Shown here: in pieces, positions 11,780-23,989 of the stretch
How the letters are laid out: the number at the start of each line of letters is the position of its first letter
Position numbering within the stretch: the first letter of the stretch is position 1
DNA from: Lutraria lutraria
Taxonomy: Eukaryota > Mollusca > Bivalvia > Venerida > Mactridae
Length of the DNA: 64,000 nucleotides
Assembly (NCBI GenBank): GCA_964023205.1
Contig: OZ026848.1
Location: 34,831,912 to 34,895,911 of the forward strand
Direction of reading: 5' to 3'
Made by a program: the position numbers and the translations under genes
The notes under the pieces: model-generated
Told to the model about the DNA's origin: nothing
The model's database searches: none
Seen by the model: the letters and a program-made list of their open reading frames with translations, nothing else

Positions 11780-14268
11780 TATCAAGTAACACATCTAAAA
11801 CTTCAAAACTCCAGTTCTGAACACAACTTAGTATTTTAAGGAATAGTGAAGTAAATCAACATAAATTGTTCTATGGCTTAAATTTATACGTAGCGGAGAA
11901 TTAAATTACCTACACGTAGGTATAAATTTTATGATCATGATTTTATAATAAGTCCAAATACAAACGTAAAACGATTTTAAATGTAAAAGTTTAGTGTTTT
12001 TTCTTCTCACTTCCAAACTATATAATTATTTTTATTGAAAATCTGCCCAATGGATTTTTTAAATTTTTGTCTAGAATAAAGTTTGATGTGTATTCTACTG
12101 TTCCCATAAATTTTAAGAAAATCTATCGCGCTGTTTTTATTTTATCCAAGCTTCACTATATAGCGTTACCTTACAAAACGCTAATTCGTCTTCAAGAACG
12201 TCGTTTGACACAGCGCTATTCTCTCTGTTCCGGGTTGACTCTCGGTTGGTCCCGAATGAGTGACTTGGCGAAACCCTGTCAAACAAGGAGTACAACCCAG
12301 GTGGCACTGTAGTCATCCACGGCAGTCCTGGATGGACCTTGTTGATCCGGCCCTATCAGGCGAACAGTCCCGTATTTGTTAAAATGTTTAATACATAATA
12401 CAACCGGGGGGTTACCGGGAAAATATCAAGAACCGGCTTAATCCTTGAAATTCCGGGTCAGAACGGAGGTAGGTCCGGTGTTGTACCCTGACTGTACCAT
12501 GATATACACTAGGTTTTAAGGTAGTTCGCGGTGTTGCTCGGCAAAAAAGAAAGTTTGTTAGAATGGCATGAAATTTGGAGGAATTATACATGAAGTAGCA
12601 GCGCTTACGAAAATATTGTTCTTTTTACAGTTTGACGTCGGTAACCTAGCAACTAAACGACGTTAAAACGCCATCTAGCGGCACCAGTCATGCGAACGCC
12701 TCGTTGTACTTTTCCCTTGTAGCTTTGCTATAAATTGTCATAAATTGAAAATTCGAACTTTGCGGATGAGCGAATGCTGTGGTCTACCGAAGGATCATCA
12801 TCAATGCTTTGAATATCCATGACCGCCCGGGGTGTCGGAAATTAATCGACGTCAAAACGTCATTATGGGGACGTTTTTTCGACGTAAAATATTCAGATGA
12901 ATGCAAATGTAGCTAAAACGCCGTGGTAGAAGTTTTTCAAAAATTAACATTGTGTAAAATATTCATTTATCTACACATTAAGGGGGGGGGGGGGGGGGTC
13001 TATACCTCTTCAGGCTACTTTTTTTCAGTATCTTAACGTTTCCTAAAGTCATACCATGCCAAAATGACGTCAATCCTTCTGCACATAAAGACAACGTTTG
13101 GTTGGAGCAATATTCATCAAATTTGGTTGTTTTATCTAAGGGTTGATCGTCTGATTTATACTATAATTTGATGATGAAGACATCGATATAAGAAAACTAT
13201 TATTGTGAAGAGAAAAACTCAGAAACACATTATGTTCGAAGATGTACATGTTCAGGCTACTTATTTTCAGTACCATAACGTTTCCTGCACCACTTGAAAT
13301 GAAAACACGGCGCCATTACGTCATTTTTTGGCCATTTTCGCACTTTATACTTGGTTTATTGTAAGCAAATGTTAATCTTATGTTTCCATAATTAGTTTTT
13401 TTGTAGACATTTAACAATTAGGAAGTTGTAATGTACGTAGTCAAAAATATTATCGTCGATATGCTACCGTAATATTAAAACAACAGTGTTTCTATGTTAA
13501 CTCTGTTGTTTATATTTTTAAGATAACAACATTTCATGATTATTATTTTTTACAATCAATAATATATAGTACCGGTGTAACGTTTTCAAGCTCCCCCTTT
13601 TTCAGGTTACCCTCCGGTAACTTAAAAACGTTTTCAAAGTACCGGCCCCGGTAACATTAAAACCCTCCCCGTTTTAATTATCCCCCCCCCTCCTTATGTT
13701 AATTCTTAATGGAGAAAATGTTTCTATTTCAGGTTATAATCCATACTAAATGATTCACATTCAACATGCTTTATTGACATGTGTATTAAAATACTGTATT
13801 TCTAAACTGAATTTACGCAATAATTACACGAAGCTATGGAATCCTATTAGGGTCATGGAGAGTATACACCCTTATTCAATTAATAAACAAAAATGCAAGA
13901 CCTGACCTTTGCAATCCCATACTTACTTATACTCAGAAAACCTACAATAGTAAATTTTTTATCTATTTTTGTTTTGGCAAAATATTTCAAGATTGCACTG
14001 GTATTTGCGGAAAAACGCTTATAGGATTCCATATTTAAATGACAGTATTATGACGTCATTTGATTTCGTCATTAGGACCATATTATTTGTTAAGACTAAA
14101 AGTTGTACATAGTACAGACTCAGACCCATTTGGGTAAAACTAGAAGTTCACAGAATCTCCAAAACACACACATAAGAGGAAAGCACTTAACATTAATATT
14201 CACTATTAACGTATGACCGTATTATGCAATAACAACTTGAATGAATAACTAGAAGCACAAGGGCAACA
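11780..14268. other. Interior of the hAT-like segment, left part; no gene seen
   Basis: AT-rich sequence with a more GC-rich stretch at about 12200-12900 that has several GACGTC/AACGTT-type motifs. A 35-bp near-direct repeat (CAGGCTACTT followed by TTTCAGTA and TAACGTTTCCT) occurs near 13011 and 13253. The open frame at 12067-12312 lacks a proper ATG and resembles nothing known to me, so I do not call it a gene. Confidence 0.5.
12982..12998 (+). repeat. Poly-G tract, 17 bases
   Basis: An uninterrupted run of 17 G after CACATTAA. It is a likely site of length heterogeneity and sequencing error, and a possible G-quadruplex former. Comparable poly-C runs occur at 19507-19519 (13 C) and 19951-19964 (14 C), all within the same hAT-like segment. 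Confidence 0.95.
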
Positions 14269-15453
14269 TGTCGAGCCCCTGTTTAGCCAGCGTGTGATCT
14301 TGACCTTTGAACTACAAGTATGGGTGATATTCATGACACATCATTCCATTGAAGTAAACTTTTATACCAATTTATTTAAAAATCCTTGAATGCAAACGGA
14401 AGTTACAGCCCAGACAAGGAAAATATATTTGACAGAATGTGTAATCTTGACCTTTGACCTATGAAAATCTGGGTGTTGCCCAAGACACATGGTCTCATTG
14501 TATTATGGCAAGTCATTTTCAAATAATTCAATACATAAGGGAGACACAGCCCTGACAATGTGTATAATGATTATTTTTTATGTTTGACCTCTAAGTGTGA
14601 CCTTGACCTTTGAGCTAGAGACCTTGATCTTACGCACTGCACACCGCCTCATTGTGTTTTACAATTATGCCAAGTTATCTTAAAAAGTTTCTATGCACAA
14701 GGGAGATACAGCCCGGACAAGGTCTATAATGCTCATTTTTGACGTTTGAGCTCTAAGTGTGACCTTGACCTTTGAGCTAGAGACCTGGATCTTGCGCACT
14801 GCACACCGTCTCATGGTGTTTAACTATAATGCCAAGTAATCTTAAAACGTTTCTATGAATAAGGGAGATACAGCCCTAACAAGGTCTATAATGCTCATTT
14901 TTGACGTTTGACCTCTAACTGTGACCTTCGAGCAAGAGACCTGGATTTTGCGCACTGCACACCGTCTCATGGTGTTTAACAATTATGCCAAGTTATTTTA
15001 AAAAGTGTCAATGCATAAGGGAGATACAGCCCGGACAAGGTCTATAATGCTCATTTTTGACGTTTGACCTCTAAGTGTGACCTTTGAGCTAGAGACCTGG
15101 ATCTTGCGCACTGCACACCGTCTCATGGTGTTTAACAATAATGCCAAGTTATCTTAAAACGTTTCTATGAATAAGGGAGATACAGCCCGGACAAGGTCTA
15201 TAATGCTCATTTTTGACGTTTGACCTCTAAGTGTGACCTTCGAGCTAGAGACCTGGATTTTGCGCACTGCACACCGTCTCATGGTGTTTAACAATTATGC
15301 CAAGTTATTTTAAAAAGTGTCAATGCATAACGGAGATACAGCCCGGACAAGGATCCGGACGGACACACTAACTAACTCACTAACTAACTAACGTACAGAC
15401 ACGCAACCGCCATTGTGGCGACTATGTCGAGCTCACCGCAGGCGGGCTCGACA
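14269..15453 (+). mobile_element. Helentron/pearl-like non-autonomous element
   Basis: The 5' end carries TGTCGAGC (14269-14276). The 3' end carries a hairpin with the perfect 8-bp stem TGTCGAGC (15425-15432) and GCTCGACA (15446-15453). So the 5' motif is inverted relative to the terminal 3' motif and repeated in the hairpin arm. Between them lie a ~156-bp tandem core and then an ACTA-type microsatellite (about 15360-15390). This order of inverted ends, tandem core, short microsatellite and 3' hairpin is that of DINE/Helentron-associated elements and bivalve pearl elements. No coding sequence is present, so it would depend on a helper. Exact outer ends are uncertain. Confidence 0.6.
14290..15353 (+). 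repeat. Tandem core of ~156-162-bp units
   Basis: The phrase AGACCTGGATCTTGCGCACT, or a near variant, recurs at 14619, 14781, 14937, 15093 and 15249, giving periods of 162, 156, 156 and 156 bp. Two more degenerate units precede it. Each unit contains TGACCTTTGA-type motifs, GCACACCGTCTCATGGTG, ATGCCAAGTTAT and GAGATACAGCCCGGACAAGG. The repeat ends at GGACAAGGATCCGGACGGAC and passes into the microsatellite. Confidence 0.9.
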
Positions 15454-18400
15454 ATAAATATTATCGCTAAATTCTAAATCCTGAAAACTTCCTTTACTTT
15501 GCAAAATCCAAACCGTCTGTGATGGGGTTCGAACTCACTTTATGGTTGCTAAATAACTGTAGTACATGCATTTATGTGATTGTAATCTCCATATTCGCGT
15601 GCAAGCTCTCTCTCTGAATTTTCAAAATATTACCCGGGGTAATCTGAAGACGTTTTCGAAGCGCCCCTCTCCACATCCAGGACAAACATAATAAAGTCCT
15701 CTCATGTTAGAGCAATTTTCGTACGAGACATTCCAGCGTGTGTTTACTAATTCTGGATGTTGTTACCTGTACATTGTTAGACTGTCCGCAAAACAACATA
15801 CACCAGGTAAGGCGTATTTTTGAATGATGACTTTTGAGTTAAAGCCCCATAAGCTTTTTGCTGTAGAAAAATACATGCAAAAACATTTATTGCTGATATC
15901 ATCCCAAGGTAATTATTACCGATGAAATAAGCCCATTTTCGCCTGAAAACACTCATTTCATTGTGATTTTTGTAAACTTGAAATATGTAGGGCGCGTGAC
16001 GTCACTTTACTACGTGTACATAGCATGACTGCGTGAAAACACAGGTGTTCTATAAATAGTATTTAATTCAATGATATTGAAAAAAATACGATAGTGGTTT
16101 CGGAGACATTTTGTCTTGCTATAAAGTATGCACGATGGGAAAACACACCGGATTCCTCTGTTATAGAACAAACAGAAACTATTAGGACCAATACATTTAT
16201 AAGCTTATGGGACTTTAAATGCAAAAATTGGTTTACTGAACTTCTACAGCATCTGACCTTTCGGCGAAATTTACACACTTCTTTGTCGAGTAAAAAAACG
16301 TCGTCCCGTGTCCTGAAATTAATCTGATTTAGTTCTGTATTCGATAAATGTGACAATTAAGAAAATAAAATTTTTTAGCGGTGTCAGCTGAAAATAATGG
16401 TGTGTAGCGCGCTGTAAATAAATGATCTACCAAATTTGTAAAAAAAAACTGCAGAATTCTAGTTGTCATAGCAACCAAAAGGAAAATATTTTTTAAAAAT
16501 CTTAACTAGTCAGAAACAACAATATCTACAGCATAGATACTTGGTTTGTACATGTAGCATTATCTAGTAGACCTCAAACAGGTTCATTCAAATTATGGTC
16601 ATGGAGTAAAAATTGGCCCCGACCCGGGGCCTGGTTACTTGATTTTACTTACAATCAAAAATATATGAAATCTTTCAAAATCTTTTTGTCCGAAGCAAGT
16701 GCTTCAGCTATGGTATTTTGCGTGAACATTGTCCACCAAGTTTGTTCGAATGATGGCCTCGGGGTCAATTTTTTATTGATAATAGTCTTTTCTTCTCGTG
16801 AGCGATTATAGGTAAAAAGGTAAGAAGTAAAAGGATAGGTTTATAGTCAACCGACTTTCACAAGTTACCCTCCGATCACTTGGTTATAGCCACTTATAGG
16901 CAAGTTCGAGAGTCGCGAGATATTTTTTTCAAACCGTAACTTTCCAATTACGCGCACTCGCATTTTGTCTCTATACTCAGTTTGAATATCTGTCAGTAAC
17001 CCTAATCACATTGCCAGTCTTTTCAGACAACAATAAACACATTACATTTTTGCGTGCTTAATTTTGTGTACATATGCGTATATAAATAATGTGACAAAAT
17101 TGCAAAACTTGACCGCTTTAGTGAACTAAAATGGAAGATAATTGTGATTATTATTTCCATTTTTTTGTATAAAAAACAAGGTGCACTGCATCATGGAACG
17201 GGAACCGGTTTATATCTAAGTATGCCCAGTTAATTGGATTGTTTCCCTTTATTGAAATAAACTGGTAAAAATTTGACCGCAGTTTGGTATCGCCTGAGTG
17301 ATTTCGACATGCCATGCCATTCAATGGTTAACTGCGTATAACATTTAATGACAATTAGCAATACAATTGCCTTTGGCCATTTACTTGAAACAATTCAAGT
17401 ATTTGATCATCATGTTGTGTAGAATGAAACCTGTTGATAGAATTTTATTCAGTGCAATTGTTTCTTCATGATAAAAATCTTAATCGTTTATAAATAAACC
17501 TTCTAAAACTTATTCGATGAGATTTATCAAGTAGTTTTATCTAATTATAACTACCTGGATATAGATATATTAACAGCTTTATATATGTCATAGTACAAAA
17601 ACGTAACATTAATTTGCAAGTCATCATTTTCAAATGTTGTTTTAAGACGTGTCAATATTATCGATAAGTAAAATAAATGAAGCATGGCAACATTGGGCCT
17701 AAGGGTATTTATAAGTTAATATGTTAAATTGAATAAAAATAACTTCCCTTTTGAAAATGATAATTTTAACAAACATTTATTTCGCGTATTATTGCAGTGC
17801 TTCTGAACTAAATAAATGGTGGAAATTTGTCAATATTTAAAATGATCTTTATACAATTTAAAACCATTTACCAGAAACATACAAGTTAAATGTTTGTACG
17901 GCGCAAAATCGCATCCGGCAATTCAATACTAGAATGTGGCCTATGTAGCATTTTTTATCAGGATGTGCGAAGTTTCAGATCAAACGAATTTGTTATTTTG
18001 ACTTAACTGATCCCGAAACTAAAGTAATCATCTACTCCATCAAAAATACAAGCCGTTGATGTTTCATGAATCTCATGAATCTGGTCATATGGTTCTACAG
18101 TTCACGAGGTACTCTATATGTAGTCCCTGTTTCCACCCTAAAATTAAAATCAGGGGAAACTATCACCTCGATGTATCAGACGTTGCAATATCTGCTGGAA
18201 TGCATATAAAATATTTAAATAAAGTCTCCAAAAATAATATACTCCGTTGTCTGAGGGTACGTTGTCGTAAAAACCTGGTATAACGGTCCCAAACTGTAAA
18301 GTGACCATCTATATCGAACCATAAAGTGACCGTCTATGTCGAACCAATTAAGTCATCATTTCTCACCTGATCGGACATTCTTTGTATTGAGCTCCGAAAT

Positions 18401-20700
18401 CGATATTTAATTAACGACAATTGAGTAAACAAGTCAGTGTCCACGTTCGCGATTATAAAATTAGTCTGTGTGAATATGTTTATAATGTTTTGTTTATTTG
18501 CGACATGTTGCTAAAATAAATACATCGAATGTATAAATACCGTGTTCCGTATCTTATAACACGATTAAATGATTATTACAACACACCGATAATAAACACA
18601 GCGAATTTCTCTAATAATTTATACATCGAAGTTCATTTAGATCGAACAATTTTTCCTAATTCCTTTGATATAAAGAGTTTCGGCTGCATTTATTGACAGA
18701 TGGGCAGATATCGAGCTCGCTCCATTCTTAGACTATAAATAGCGACTGCGTCATCAAGCTAACACTGGTTGGTGTGAGTTTTGTTTATATCACGTGACCA
18801 TTGCGGATATTTCGGAATATTTCGGGCACTGTCACTAATCTGCTTCGCGCAAGAAGTTGCGATTTTGCATTGCCAATTAAAAATAAGCATCCCAGAGAGT
18901 ACAATAAAACATAACTTTAAAATATCAACGGTTGCTCAGCGAAAACGGTCTAGAATTTATTTTGCATTCAAAATGCCAATACATATAATTTTATCTACTT
19001 TAATGCCCCAATGTTAAAAGTGTCAGTTTATGATCAAATAAGCCAAATTTTACGCAGATATGTATGTCTTTCAGTTAAAACTATATTTAGATTATTTTTT
19101 TGTGAAATCCAACTGTAAATTTAAAAAAATCAACATCTTAAACACTTTATTTCCCGAAAGAATGTTTCAGGTTTTCACTTGTTATAATGTTTTACTCATG
19201 TAAATAATGTTAATAAAGTATTTAGTTGAAATTTTTATAATTAGTTGCATTTCAAACCAAATCAATTGTATGTGGATTCATGCGTTATATTTGTAACAAA
19301 TTATATTTCTACATTCATTTTGACTTGCCTTTACCATAGAATGCTTATTTCGTTGACATGTTGACATGTGTACAAAACATCGATTGGAGCACTGATTAAC
19401 TTCAATTATCTCACCGGGGCGCTGATTGGTAGGTGATAAATAACGGTCAATATGATATACATGATATCTCATTCTTAAAGACATTGAACAGCTACTATAT
19501 AACTGACCCCCCCCCCCCCAAACTCCACATGTGGTCTAATCTCTTAATTGTTTTATTGCCCCTTATCAGATAAAACCAGACTGGTCACGGTCTGTAGACT
19601 TGACACCTAGTCAAAAAGTGGGTTAATAAATTTATTGATTTACAGTGATAATAAGTTTATGACTAAATTGCTTTTGTTTTTATAAGCATAGAGTAACAGA
19701 TTATGTAAACAGGTGCTAGTCTATCAATGACCCTGTCTGTTTTATTACCCCCTACTGTGGAATTAGGGGACAATAAGTCACATGCCTCGCATTCCTGGTT
19801 CAATGTCTTTAACGACTTGACATCTTTGATCAAACGTGTACCCGTTATAATAGTGACTTTCAACATACATGTATTTCAACTGTGTTTTTATTATTTAAAT
19901 TTTCTACAACTAATTATATTTCATTGCATGAAAACATAACATGCTTTATACCCCCCCCCCCCCCAATAAAATCAAATATAATATCGATAGTACATAATAA
20001 TACCTTTTGATATATTTTAATATAATTTAAAAAAAGGAGAACAGAGAACATATGGATTTAGAAATTATTGCTACTTTCTTATAATTTTCCAAAGTCATTT
20101 TTTTAAATATATAAATAAAAACATCAATTCTTGAATATCATTATAATATAATAGAAGCTGGGACCAATATACACAGATGCTAGCTTTACACTACCGTATT
20201 ACTTACTAACGTTGTACGAGTATTTGAGGATGACGCTGAAATTTACTCAAATTCAAAAGCAAGTGGAAGCAAGAAGATCTAAAAAAATATACAATTATAA
20301 AACCGCCATCGTATAGTTTAAGACTTCTTCTTTATAGTGATAGGTGGAAAAAAGTTGTCCAATAATGAAAAAATAGTTTATATTGCAACTAAACTTCACT
20401 AATCCAGCGTTTTTTTGAAATTCTAAAGTATTTATATAGTAATTTAATAGGTCGTGTAGTGGTATGTTTTGAACGAAATTGAAAGCAAGAAGATAATCCC
20501 TTAACTTAATTATTTTTTATATCATATTAAAGAACGAAAAATGAATTTTATTTTGAGGTGGAAAAAGGTTGACAAATAAAAAGAAGGTATGATTATAACA
20601 GACTGAAAAAAAAATTCCCTCTATAATCTATTGCTGCAATTTATCAGCAGACAAAAACCGATATCGATTTTTGCATTGATTTCAAGGGAGACAATTTGGC
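15454..20700. other. Interior of the hAT-like segment, right part; no gene supported
   Basis: AT-rich sequence. Overlapping open frames on opposite strands at 16063-16356 and 16094-16327 are under 100 codons and match no family I recognise. Other short frames at 18056, 18781, 19278, 19663 and 19727 are equally unconvincing. A duplicated motif (AAAGTGACC followed by TCGAACCA) occurs twice at about 18298-18346. Confidence 0.5.
18734..18741 (+). promoter_or_regulatory. TATA-box-like motif
   Basis: TATAAATA is followed about 25-30 bp downstream by TCATCAAG-type sequence that could serve as an initiator. No gene is recognisable downstream, so function is doubtful in such AT-rich sequence. Confidence 0.2.
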
Positions 20701-20782
20701 TTAAATGGGGGCGAAATGTATTGGAAAGTTGGGTATGTTGATTCGTGAATACCCGAGTACCCGGATACTCGCCACAGCCCTA

Positions 20783-20790
20783 TACATTAC
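20783..20790 (+). repeat. Right 8-bp target-site duplication, TACATTAC
   Basis: Identical to 11683-11690 and directly outside the right hAT-like end CCACAGCCCTA. Confidence 0.7.
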
Positions 20791-21112
20791 ATTGAACATT
20801 AGATGGAACATACTATAATGTAACAATAAGGACACGATATCTTGTATTCGCTGATACTAACCATTCACTGTTTGCTTCATTTCATTAGAATTTCTTTTTT
20901 TAAGTCACATATTCTGTCAGTTTAGATCCGACATTACAGCCAGTTGTAATAATTATTATTTCTCTCGGAATTCCTAAATATGTTTTGTTCAATCATAATT
21001 ATAGAGGTATAATTGTATAATCATTGACACGTAAACTGTTGGACTTTATGTCTTGTGTTTGAACTAAGTATCTCATGTATTGTATCGTTGCGATGTTGAA
21101 TGATTTGTACTG
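20791..21112. other. AT-rich spacer, nothing recognised
   Basis: Lies between the hAT-like segment and the 40-bp array. No open frame, RNA gene or clear repeat is visible. Confidence 0.6.
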
Positions 21113-21497
21113 CTCATAATATTATCGCGATATTGTACATACACGTTAACAGCTCATGATCTTATCGCGATATTGTACATACACGTTAACAGCTCATGAT
21201 CTTATCGCGATATTGTACATACACGTTAACAGCTCATGACATGGTCGCGATATTATATATGAACATTAACAGCTCGCGGTGGGATCGCGATATTATATAT
21301 GAAAATTAACAGCTCGTGGTGTGATCGCGATATTATATTTGAAAATTAACAGCTCGTGGTGTGATCGCGATGTTATATATTTTATGAAAATTAACAGCTC
21401 GTGGTGTGATCGCGATATTATATATGAAAATTAACAGCTCATTGTGTGATCGCAGTATTATATAATAATAAAAGTATACACGTTAACAACTCATAAC
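21113..21497. repeat. 40-bp tandem repeat with TCGCGA in most units
   Basis: About nine units of 40 bp, each centred on ATCGCGATATT and followed by GTTAACAGCTC or AATTAACAGCTC. TCGCGA occurs at about 21125, 21165, 21205, 21245, 21285, 21325, 21365 and 21410. One unit (about 21371) has extra bases, and the last has lost the palindrome (ATCGCAGTATT). The left units read GTACATACAC and the right units ATATATGAA, so there are two sub-families. Confidence 0.93.
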
Positions 21498-21894
21498 TGA
21501 GTAACACTGGGTAAACTTTTTTGTTTACACCAGTACCAACTACTATGTAGATGATTTTCATTTTGATGTAATATTCAAAATGTATCCTCCAGATCTGTGA
21601 TATAAATACATATGTATATAATTTGTATTATTATTATTATGTATATCGTTAACGCCTACCCCGTTTTGTGTTCCGGCATATACCTCACATTCTATTCTAA
21701 TTGACCGTCTATCTTAACAACCGAGTAAATAGTCAACATAGCTACCATATATATAAGAAACAACAATAGCTTCCCTGTCCATGCAATTGCAATACCATAG
21801 CATAATTACCTTTTAATAGCTACCTTAATTATAGCTATTATATCATAGCTATCGTTTTATAATTTCAAAAAATATAGCATTCATATTTCAATTA
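21498..21894. other. Spacer grading into the 28-bp array
   Basis: AT-rich, with no gene. From about 21750 the words ATAGCTACC, ATAGCTATTATA and CATAGCTATCG recur irregularly. They look like degenerate relatives of the 28-bp unit that becomes regular after about 21895. Confidence 0.5.
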
Positions 21895-23564
21895 CAAAGT
21901 TATAGCTACCATATTATAGCTATCAAATTATAATTACCAAATTACAGCCACCAGAATACAATTACCAAATTACAGCTACCATATTACAATAACCAAATTA
22001 CAGCTACCAGAATACAATTACCAAATTACAGCTACCATATTACAATTACCAAATTACAGCCACCATATTACAATTACCAAATTACAGCCACACCATATTA
22101 CAATTACCAAATTACAGTCACCATATTACAATTACCAAATTACAGCTACCATAATACAATAACCAAATTACAGCCACCAGAAAACAATTACCAAATTACA
22201 GCTACCAGAATACAATTACCAAATTACAGCTACCATATTACAATTACCAAATTACCGCCACCATATTACAATTACCAAATTACAGCCACCAGAATACAAT
22301 TACCAAATTACAGCTACCATATTACAATTACCAAATTACAGCTACCATATTACAATACTAGTAACCAAATTACAGCAACCATATTACAATTACCAAGTTA
22401 CAGCCACCATATTACAATTACCAAATTACAGTCACCAGAAAACAATTACCAAATTATAGCTACCATAATACAATTACCAAATTACAGCTATCATATTACA
22501 ATTACCAAATTACAGTCACCAGAAAACAATTACCAAATTACAGCCACCAGAATACAATTACCAAATTACAGCTACCATATTACAATTACCAAATTACAGC
22601 CACCATATTACAATTACCAAATTACAGCCACCAGAATACAATTACCAAATTACAGCTACCATATTACAATTACCAAATTACAGCTACCATATTACAATAA
22701 CCAAATTACAGCAACCATATTACAATTACCAAGTTACAGCTACCATATTACAATAACCAAATTACAGTCACCAGAAAACAATTACCAAATTATAGCTACC
22801 ATAATACAATTACCAAATTACAGCTACCATATTACAATTACCAAATTACAGTCACCAGAAAACAATGACCAAATTACAGCTACCATATTACAATTACCAA
22901 ATTACAGCTACCATATTACAATACTAGTAACCAAATTACAGCAACCATATTACAATTACCAAGTTACAGCCACCATATTACAATTACCAAATTACAGTCA
23001 CCAGAAAACAATTACCAAATTATAGCTACCATAATACAATTACCAAATTACAGCTACCATATTACAATTACCAAATTACAGTCACCAGAAAACAATTACC
23101 AAATTACAGCTACCAGAATACAATTACCAAATTACAGCTACCATATTACAATTACCAAATTACAGCCACCATATTACAATTACCAAATTACAGCCACCAG
23201 AATACAATTACCAAATTACAGCTACCATATTACAATTACCAAATTACAGCTACCATATTACAATAACCAAATTACAGCAACCATATTACAATTACCAAGT
23301 TACAGCCACCATATTACAATTACCAAATTACAGTCACCAGAAAACAATTACCAAATTATAGCTACCATAATACAATTACCAAATTACAGCTACCATATTA
23401 CAATTACCAAATTACAGTCACCAGAAAACAATGACCAAATTACAGCTACCAGAAAACAATTACCAAATTACAGCTACCATAATACAATTACCAAATTACA
23501 GCCACCAGAAAACAATTACCAAATTATAGCTACCAGAAAACAATTACCAAATTATAGCTACCGT
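21895..23564. repeat. 28-bp minisatellite, about 60 copies
   Basis: The unit is 28 bp and contains ACCAAATTACAGCTACCAT followed by ATTACAATT. Main variants are GCTACC/GCCACC/GTCACC, CATATTA/CAGAATA/CAGAAAA, and CAATTACC/CAATAACC. An unusual insertion (CAATACTAGTAACC) occurs at about 22353 and 22919 in the same local order of variants, showing a ~566-bp internal duplication. No long frame exists, as expected for a period not divisible by three. Confidence 0.96.
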
Positions 23565-23989
23565 ATTATGTCTATCTTACAAACCATATAGCAGATTCTC
23601 CGATTTTGTTTATTTGTTACCATTTACGTATTGAACACCAGCGGAAATCAGGCAAATTGTATGACTTACTAGTTTGCAATAACTTAACCCCTAGAAAGAA
23701 ATTGGAAATAACTTATTTCCACAAAGAATAGATGGTGAACTAACGCCGCGTGTAGCAGTTACTATATTAGAAAAGTATAATGTTTGCAAGATATATTACA
23801 CACACAGCAGGACTTTATTGAATAATACTTTTCCTAGCTATATGAATAAATCATGCTCTAAAAGACAATAAGTCAATATAATGTATTTTGCAAAGGATGG
23901 TAAAGGACTGTGCTTAGATCTCCGATTATCTGCTATGTACTTCTATAAGTCAGTACTAGTATATAAATCACATTTGTTTCTCTTTTCAG
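23565..23989. other. AT-rich upstream region of the receptor gene
   Basis: No open frame or repeat is recognised. It ends in ATTTGTTTCTCTTTTCAG (23972-23989), a good polypyrimidine tract with AG that could be a splice acceptor for a leader exon. Confidence 0.4.

Larger units (their letters stand above)
11691..20782. mobile_element. hAT-like composite insertion, 9.1 kb, no visible transposase
   Basis: The left end reads TAGGGTTGTGG. The reverse complement of the right end reads TAGGGCTGTGG, matching at 10 of 11 positions. Both ends carry a subterminal CACGAATCAA (twice on the left, at about 11733 and 11752; once on the right, at about 20740). The segment is flanked by identical TACATTAC octamers. 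TIRs beginning YAGGG with 8-bp target duplications are hAT hallmarks. Inside, no BED-finger or hAT dimerisation-domain protein is visible, only short unconvincing frames. The interior holds a nested Helentron/pearl-like element and AT-rich DNA. It may be a non-autonomous hAT enlarged by nested insertions or one that captured host DNA. Alternatively, two unrelated related-family ends could match by chance. Confidence 0.6.

Noticed and set aside
12067..12312. 81-codon plus-strand frame
   Set aside because: No ATG start at its beginning, no family resemblance and no splice or promoter context.
15520..15560. B-box-like GGTTCGAACTC as a tRNA or SINE head
   Set aside because: No A box at the right distance and no T-stem pairing around it.
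16063..16356. Opposite-strand frames of 97 and 77 codons
   Set aside because: They overlap each other, have no recognisable domain and lie inside a transposon-like segment. They may be repeat fragments, but I cannot identify them.
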